From JALOOB01 sp964387985 (lineage in GTDB: Bacteria; Chloroflexota; Anaerolineae; CG2-30-64-16): a stretch of 64,000 bases of DNA. Below, one piece after another: positions 60,641-64,000 of the stretch. The stretch is taken from assembly GCA_964387985.1 (NCBI GenBank), contig CAYLZG010000001.1, forward strand, positions 1 to 64,000, written 5' to 3'. Below the pieces are notes generated by a model. It saw only the letters and a list, made by a program, of their open reading frames with translations, had not been told where the DNA came from and searched no databases. How positions within the stretch are numbered: the first letter of the stretch is position 1; each line of letters opens with the position of its first letter. Both the position numbers and the translations under genes were made by a program.

Positions 60641-62329
60641 CTAGCGCGCCACCCGCGCGTCGTTCAGCAGCAGCCGGCCCATGTAGCCCACCCTCGCACC
60701 ATCGACGCGCACACTCATTGCCACCACATCCAATGGCACGTAGAGCGGCTGCCAAGGCGCATCTGCCAGGATCAGTTTCTGTGCTTCAACATAGAGGCCG
60801 CTGCGCCTGGCTTCATCCAACTCCCGTGCACCCTGGGCTAAGAGAGCGTCCACTGTCGGATTACTGTAGGCCACCCGGTTGGTGCTGCCGACCCGATCGG
60901 AGCCCAGGTAAATGTTCAGCGCGTCGGGATCATTCCAGTCATAGCGCCACAGAAGCAGGTCGAACTTGCCGGCCGTGGTTGCCTCCATCACGGCCTTGCT
61001 ATCCAGTTGCTGGATCTCCACCGGCACGCCGATCGCCTTGAGCTGGCTTTGCAGCAACGAGGCAATAGCGTCATTAGGCGCCCGATTGGAGGTGAGCAGT
61101 ACGCCCGTGAGAGCCTGTCCCTCTCTTGTCCATGCGGCATCGCTGCCCCCGGTGAAGCCCGCCTCAGCCAACAAGGCTTGTGCCCTGGCTGGGTCGTAAA
61201 CAAGCTCATGTTGCGCCAGCGACGCATCAAAGCCTGGCAGCGTCGGCGGCAGGGGGGCAAAGGCCCTGATACCAACCCCGCCCAATGCTAGCTCCAGGAT
61301 CTCGTCCTTGTTGACTGCATATGACAACGCCTGGCGCACCTTGGGGTCGTCGAAGGGCGCCTTGGCCGTGTTGAAGCCCAAGTAGATCAGACTGTTCAAC
61401 ACTGCCTCTTCAAGGCGAATGCTGGACTCCTGCTTCAACTTTGCCAGATGGTCCGGGTTGTTGATGAATATGACGTCAACTTCACCGGCCTGCAATGCGG
61501 CGAGCTGCGTGGCTGCATCAGGAATCACCTTGAAGACGAACTGCTCCAGATGGGGCGCGCCCCTGTTCTCGGTCAGTTCTGACCCCCAAGCATAAGCCTC
61601 ATTGCGCAGCAGAGTGATGGACTGGCCGGCCTGCCACTCGCCCAGTATGAAGGGACCCGTGCCCACCAACTGAGCCTGTTCGTCGGTGGCGGCCTTTTCC
61701 ATCGAGGCCGGACTCAGTATCCCTGCGTAGGGCATCGAGATAGTGCTCCAGAAGTTGGCGGCTGGTTCCTTAAAGCTGAAGCGAACAGTCAGATCATCGC
61801 CTACCTCGATCCCGGCGATCTGTTGGATGCCTCCATAGATTGGCGACTTCACGCCCTTTTGCTTGAAGCGCTCGAAGGTCAAGCGCACGGCGTCGGCGGT
61901 CAGCGGGCTGCCGTCGTGGAAAGTGACGCCCGACCGCAGAGTCATACTGATTGTCTTGCCATCGCTCGCCACCTCCCATTTCTCAGCCAACGCTGGCAAC
62001 AGGCGGTTATCGACATCGCGCACGACCAGGGTGTCAAACAAATAGGGCAGCACCAGGCTGAGCCCTGAGCTGGGTGCGCCCTGTGGGTCAATTGTCGCAG
62101 GCTCTGATGTCATGGCGCGCACCAGGGTGCCACCGGACACAGGCGTTGCGCTGGACGCCACTGCCGTGGCTTCAGGCATGTCCGATGCAGATGCAGTCGT
62201 GATAGCGGGCGCAGTCGTGGCGTCTGCCACCTGCGTGGGTTGTGCGTCCGGTTGGACTTCCGGCGCACAGCCCGCAGCAACACTAACCAAGACGATTAAA
62301 ACAAGGGCGAGACGAATACGATGGCTCAT
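60641..62329 (-). CDS. Family 5 extracellular solute-binding lipoprotein
   Basis: The lipobox VSVAAGC (near residue 21) makes this an anchored extracellular binding protein of 562 residues. The SBP_bac_5 fold is seen in LVLPYLFDTLVVRDVDNRLL, ALAEKWEVASDGKTISMTLR, VTFHDGSPLTADAVRLTFER and VRQALSYAVNKDEILELALG. Peptide-, nickel- and heme-binding members look alike at this level, so the ligand is unknown. It lies 14 bases after hemY on the same strand and just before the two permease genes. GAGGAG precedes the ATG. Confidence 0.9.
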   Translation of the reverse strand: MSHRIRLALVLIVLVSVAAGCAPEVQPDAQPTQVADATTAPAITTASASDMPEATAVASSATPVSGGTLVRAMTSEPATIDPQGAPSSGLSLVLPYLFDTLVVRDVDNRLLPALAEKWEVASDGKTISMTLRSGVTFHDGSPLTADAVRLTFERFKQKGVKSPIYGGIQQIAGIEVGDDLTVRFSFKEPAANFWSTISMPYAGILSPASMEKAATDEQAQLVGTGPFILGEWQAGQSITLLRNEAYAWGSELTENRGAPHLEQFVFKVIPDAATQLAALQAGEVDVIFINNPDHLAKLKQESSIRLEEAVLNSLIYLGFNTAKAPFDDPKVRQALSYAVNKDEILELALGGVGIRAFAPLPPTLPGFDASLAQHELVYDPARAQALLAEAGFTGGSDAAWTREGQALTGVLLTSNRAPNDAIASLLQSQLKAIGVPVEIQQLDSKAVMEATTAGKFDLLLWRYDWNDPDALNIYLGSDRVGSTNRVAYSNPTVDALLAQGARELDEARRSGLYVEAQKLILADAPWQPLYVPLDVVAMSVRVDGARVGYMGRLLLNDARVAR

Positions 62330-62343
62330 GCACTTCTCCTCAT

Positions 62344-63789
62344 TCAGACGAATACTTGAGCGATGATTTTGCCTGCTGTGTCCTGTGCCTGCTTGATGCA
62401 GTCCGGCAGGCCCACCCCACGGTAGGGACTGCCGGTGAGGTGGAGGCCGGCGGGCAGACCGGCTTCCAGCGCGGCGATACGTTCCAGGTGACCCACGTCA
62501 TACTGCGCGTTGGAGCGATCCCAGCGGTAGATCCGGTGGAATAGCGGCGGCGCCTCGATGCCCATGAACTCCCGCAACTGTGCTCGCACGGTCGCTAACA
62601 GCGCGTCACCGTCCAGCGCCATTGACCGCGGGCTGCGCGAGCCGCCGAAGAAGACCCTCAGCAACCCGTAGCCCTCGGGAGCTCGATGCTCGAACTTGAG
62701 CGAGCTCCAGGTAACCGCGTTGACGGGACGGCGCTCGCTGCTGGGCACCACCAATCCAAAGCCACGCAGCGGCCGGCGAATATCGGCCAGTCGATAGGCT
62801 AGCGAAATCGTACCGGTGCTGACATAACGAATGCTCGCCAGCCCGCCCGCTACAGCAGGGGCCACATCGCGCGTGAGTGCTTCCGCAATGTAGGCTGGCA
62901 CAGCCAGGACAACCGCGTCGGCGTGAAGAATCTCTCCGCGCGCGGTGGTAAGGCTATATCCACCGGTGGGCCCATGCCTCAAGCGTTCGACGCGGGTGTT
63001 GAGGCGCAGGTCGCCAGCCAAGCACGCGACGAGCGCGTCCACCAGTTCACCGGTACCTGCGACCAGTGACATAAAAGCGGAAAGCGGTTTCTGGCCATTG
63101 GCGGTGGGCTGTGAAACGTGGCTGTTGCGCCGAGATGCCAACATGCCGCGCGTCAGGCTACCGTATTTCACCTCCAGATCGCGAAAACGCGGGAAGGTCG
63201 CCAACAGACTCTGTTTCTCCGCCTCGGAGTTATAGATTCCGGACAACAGCGGTTCGGCGATTTTGTCCAAAGCCTCGGCTCCCAGACGGCGCCGTACGAA
63301 GTCGGCCAGCGTCTCGTCCTGTCCATCACGCTTCGGTGAAATCAACAGATCCAGCCCCATGCGCAGCTTACCCAGGGGCGAAATCAACGACGTGCGAACG
63401 AACGGCATGAACTTGGTGGGCACGATCAGCAGCACGCCGTCCGGCATGGGGGTCGGCTTGCCCCGGTTCAGCACGTAGACCTTGCGCATATGATCGTTGG
63501 TGCCCAGGAGCCGCCCAGCCAGGCCTAACTCGCGCGCCAACTGCACGCCCCACGGCTTCTGAGTGATGAAGGAGTCGGGCCCGGCTTCGACGACGAACGG
63601 ACCAGCGTCCGTCTCGACCTGCTCAGTAAGGATGTGGCCGCCCCAACGCGGAGCCGTTTCCAGCACGGTATAGCGCAGCGGTAGCCCGTTCGTTTCAACA
63701 TGCTGCTGAAGGTAGTACGCCGTGCTCAGCCCGGCGATGCCGCCACCGATGATGGCGACGTGATACGATGTCGATAACGTTGGATTCAT
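62344..63789 (-). CDS. hemY: Protoporphyrinogen oxidase, HemY type
   Basis: This FAD enzyme removes six electrons from protoporphyrinogen IX, the penultimate step of protoporphyrin-dependent heme synthesis. It has the FAD-binding GGGIAGLSTAYYLQ, APRWGGHILTEQV, VEAGPDSFITQKPWG, and the C-terminal GLHLTGSPYRGVGLPDCIKQ, all typical of HemY/PPOX. The 481-residue length is normal. Its ATG overlaps the TGA of hemH (ATGA), so the two are translated together. Confidence 0.92.
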   Translation of the reverse strand: MNPTLSTSYHVAIIGGGIAGLSTAYYLQQHVETNGLPLRYTVLETAPRWGGHILTEQVETDAGPFVVEAGPDSFITQKPWGVQLARELGLAGRLLGTNDHMRKVYVLNRGKPTPMPDGVLLIVPTKFMPFVRTSLISPLGKLRMGLDLLISPKRDGQDETLADFVRRRLGAEALDKIAEPLLSGIYNSEAEKQSLLATFPRFRDLEVKYGSLTRGMLASRRNSHVSQPTANGQKPLSAFMSLVAGTGELVDALVACLAGDLRLNTRVERLRHGPTGGYSLTTARGEILHADAVVLAVPAYIAEALTRDVAPAVAGGLASIRYVSTGTISLAYRLADIRRPLRGFGLVVPSSERRPVNAVTWSSLKFEHRAPEGYGLLRVFFGGSRSPRSMALDGDALLATVRAQLREFMGIEAPPLFHRIYRWDRSNAQYDVGHLERIAALEAGLPAGLHLTGSPYRGVGLPDCIKQAQDTAGKIIAQVFV

Positions 63790-64000
63790 GGAAGCCTGTC
63801 GTAACGGGTTAAGCGAGATCGGTGAGATCTGACGGTGGAGTGAAAAACCTCCGCCAACGCGGCGATCAGAGCAGGAGTGTCGTTGAGCATCGGGGTGCGT
63901 TCCATCTCTGTTCCGCAGCGGGCGGCAATCTCCTGCAAGCCAATATCCAGATCGTACAAGATCTCGACATGGTCGGCGATGAAACCGACGGGCGCGATCA
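63786..64000 (-). CDS. hemH: Ferrochelatase, C-terminal part (runs off the window)
   Basis: Only the last 71 codons are in the window, ending at TGA 63786-63788. The translated tail IAPVGFIADHVEILYDLDIG, then MLNDTPALIAALAEVF, matches the ferrochelatase C-terminus; the conserved DHVE and the Glu region near the active site are seen. Depending on clade the product inserts Fe2+ into coproporphyrin or protoporphyrin. Pairing with HemY suits the protoporphyrin route, but this could be a coproporphyrin ferrochelatase. The gene continues past base 64000 on the plus-coordinate side. Confidence 0.88.
   Translation of the reverse strand, partial: IAPVGFIADHVEILYDLDIGLQEIAARCGTEMERTPMLNDTPALIAALAEVFHSTVRSHRSRLTRYDRLP

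Overview
The window looks like one chromosomal contig from a Chloroflexota bacterium (Anaerolineae/Caldilineae-like), inferred from style rather than from a marker gene. The signs are fairly high GC, secreted proteins with long Thr/Pro-rich (TPT/VPT) linkers, a very large BTAD-AAA-TPR regulator, several related multi-spanning membrane proteins, and AGGAG-type ribosome sites mixed with near-leaderless genes. Coding density is high: no gene-free stretch exceeds 300 bases. I see no rRNA, CRISPR array, insertion sequence, prophage or integration site. There is one tRNA (Leu, CAA).

Layout. 0.1-6.2 kb: a secreted lamin-tail protein behind a consensus promoter, then a convergent BTAD-AAA regulator. 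6.3-7.2 kb: a secreted SnoaL-like protein. 7.3-11.7 kb: a SpoIIE-type phosphatase with GAF and AAA-like regions, paired with a STAND-like ATPase. 11.8-16.4 kb: M29 aminopeptidase, a C-terminally short GT4 glycosyltransferase, and beta-mannosidase. 16.5-18.7 kb: site-2 protease, HD protein, prephenate dehydrogenase. 18.8-20.2 kb: tungstate-type ABC permease and ATPase without a binding protein. 20.3-25.8 kb: UbiB/ABC1 kinase, S45 acylase, acyl-CoA dehydrogenase. 25.9-29.4 kb: a membrane protein with two cNMP-binding domains and an SH3 lipoprotein sharing an exported C-terminal domain, then tRNA-Leu. 29.4-32.2 kb: ECF sigma factor and a zinc-binding anti-sigma factor with an exported propeller. 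32.3-35.9 kb: Fpg, a membrane spermidine-synthase-like protein, a metallophosphoesterase. 35.9-39.8 kb: trypsin-like protease, membrane-anchored unknown, PrsW-like protein, a SelW/Rdx-family protein with an in-frame UGA, and a YtxH protein. 39.9-43.5 kb: Elp3 and a Trm9-like methyltransferase head to head, then a LysM protein. 43.5-55.7 kb: three large PTPS-related-type membrane proteins, a TIR/DUF4062-like protein, a cysteine-desulfurase-like enzyme, a DUF5671-type membrane protein, an ABC-2 exporter and a GNAT. 55.8-58.6 kb: CorA and an ExeM-like nuclease. 58.7-64 kb: heme genes hemH (partial) and hemY, running into a family-5 binding protein and two permeases.

Most notable items. (1) At 39141-39395 there is an 84-codon SelW/Rdx-family gene whose second redox cysteine codon is TGA (C-V-A-U), followed by a possible SECIS hairpin; a protein start placed after the TGA would lose the active site. 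(2) The Elp3 and Trm9-like genes share overlapping start codons, suggesting a bacterial wobble-uridine modification module. (3) Two adjacent cell-envelope proteins share an unnamed C-terminal domain, and one of them carries two cytoplasmic cNMP-binding domains. (4) A PrsW-like protein with a zinc finger has lost its key acidic residues. (5) Several genes have promoters placed so that the transcript would start at, or within about five bases of, the start codon.
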